DNA of 5,801 nt, from assembly GCA_002345725.1 (NCBI GenBank), contig DDWP01000037.1, forward strand, positions 1 to 5,801. The letters are read 5' to 3'. This DNA is from Candidatus Shapirobacteria bacterium UBA2283. GTDB taxonomy: Bacteria; Patescibacteriota; Microgenomatia; UBA12405. The position numbers and the translations under genes were made by a program. Shown one piece after another: positions 5,631 to 5,801 of the stretch (its first letter is position 1; each line of letters opens with the position of its first letter). The notes under the pieces were generated by a model. It saw nothing but the letters and a program-made list of their open reading frames with translations, searched no databases and had not been told where the DNA came from.

Positions 5631-5635
5631 GAGGT
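5622..5635 (+). other. Hairpin joining the 16S anti-Shine-Dalgarno to the trailer
   Basis: ACCTC (5622-5626) in the anti-Shine-Dalgarno pairs perfectly with GAGGT (5631-5635), the first five bases after the mature 3' end. The last four 16S bases, CTTT, form the loop. A competing pairing exists between AGGTTTT (5632-5638) and AAAACCT (5689-5695). Confidence 0.4.
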
Positions 5636-5693
5636 TTTCTTTGAAGTTATCAATCTAATTTATTAGAAAGAAGCTTCATTGTATACTCAAAAC

Positions 5694-5737
5694 CTTTCTG
5701 GTACTAATAATCTTGGCTTAAAAAAGTGATTTAAATG
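5694..5737 (+). repeat. 3' arm of the pre-16S processing stem
   Basis: This is the reverse-complement partner of 4047-4092 and begins 64 nt after the 16S 3' end. Pairing of the two arms closes a large loop holding the whole 16S rRNA, the usual substrate for RNase III. The terminator follows within 8 nt, so the stem and terminator occupy the whole trailer. Confidence 0.88.
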
Positions 5738-5744
5738 TAAAATT

Positions 5745-5773
5745 ATCCTCCCATTCGTGGGGGGATTTTTTTT
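5745..5773 (+). terminator. Intrinsic terminator of the 16S rRNA unit
   Basis: ATCCTCCCA (5745-5753) pairs with TGGGGGGAT (5758-5766) as a 9-bp stem with one T-G wobble and a stable TTCG tetraloop. A run of eight T follows (5766-5773). This is a textbook Rho-independent terminator. Confidence 0.95.
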
Positions 5774-5777
5774 GGTA

Positions 5778-5783
5778 TATAAT
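5778..5783 (+). promoter_or_regulatory. Promoter -10 box of the next gene
   Basis: A perfect TATAAT lies 5 nt after the terminator T-run and 6 nt before an ATG, the same spacing as the nuclease gene. The 10-bp palindrome ATTGCGCAAT (5782-5791) links the -10 box to the start codon. Confidence 0.5.
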
Positions 5784-5789
5784 TGCGCA

Positions 5790-5801
5790 ATGGATAATAT
5801 T
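5790..5801 (+). CDS. Probable start of the next gene (4 codons visible)
   Basis: ATG GAT AAT ATT runs to the window edge (Met-Asp-Asn-Ile). Nothing can be said about the product. The call rests only on the TATAAT box 6 nt upstream, matching the leaderless arrangement of other genes here. There is no Shine-Dalgarno. Confidence 0.35.

Overview
The window looks like a piece of a Candidate Phyla Radiation (Patescibacteria) genome, most likely Microgenomates (formerly OP11). The main evidence is the 16S rRNA gene, which is bacterial but departs from near-universal positions in a way typical of that group: U at E. coli positions 525 and 1400, and an altered 790 loop. Small tightly packed genes, AT-rich spacers and an unlinked 16S gene fit this placement. 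I assigned the lineage from sequence patterns, without a database search.

Layout, left to right. (1) 1-753 (+): the 3' part of a membrane protein resembling the DUF1189 family. (2) 740-964 (-): a small basic protein of unknown function, overlapping the previous gene tail to tail by 14 nt. (3) 1059-1829 (-): an exodeoxyribonuclease III / AP endonuclease with its catalytic residues in place. (4) 1871-2251 (+): a small PD-(D/E)XK nuclease of the group I intron-associated type, divergent from (3) across a 41-bp promoter region. (5) 2340-2411 (+): tRNA-Tyr(GUA), which has a short variable loop and a C1-G72 pair, as in archaeal and eukaryotic tRNA-Tyr and unlike normal bacterial tRNA-Tyr. (6) 2462-2941 (+): an unrecognised membrane-anchored extracytoplasmic protein. 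(7) 2950-4002 (+): RecF. (8) 4134-5630 (+): 16S rRNA with its own promoter, a boxB/boxA-like antitermination leader, a long pre-rRNA processing stem and an intrinsic terminator. (9) 5790 onward: the probable first codons of another gene.

Two themes stand out. First, most protein genes have a good -10 box only 5-8 nt before the start codon and no Shine-Dalgarno sequence, so they are predicted to be leaderless or nearly so, even though the 16S keeps an intact anti-Shine-Dalgarno. Several of these promoters carry dyad symmetry over the -10 box or start codon. Second, the translation components are unusual: an archaeal-type tRNA-Tyr, a 16S with changes at functional positions, and a 16S unit that ends at a terminator with no 23S gene beside it.

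Functionally the genes are a mix: two DNA repair genes (AP endonuclease and RecF), one possible selfish or defence nuclease, envelope proteins and translation RNAs. Apart from the 16S unit, most genes seem to have their own promoters, so operons are not evident. I saw no CRISPR array, insertion sequence or rRNA intron.
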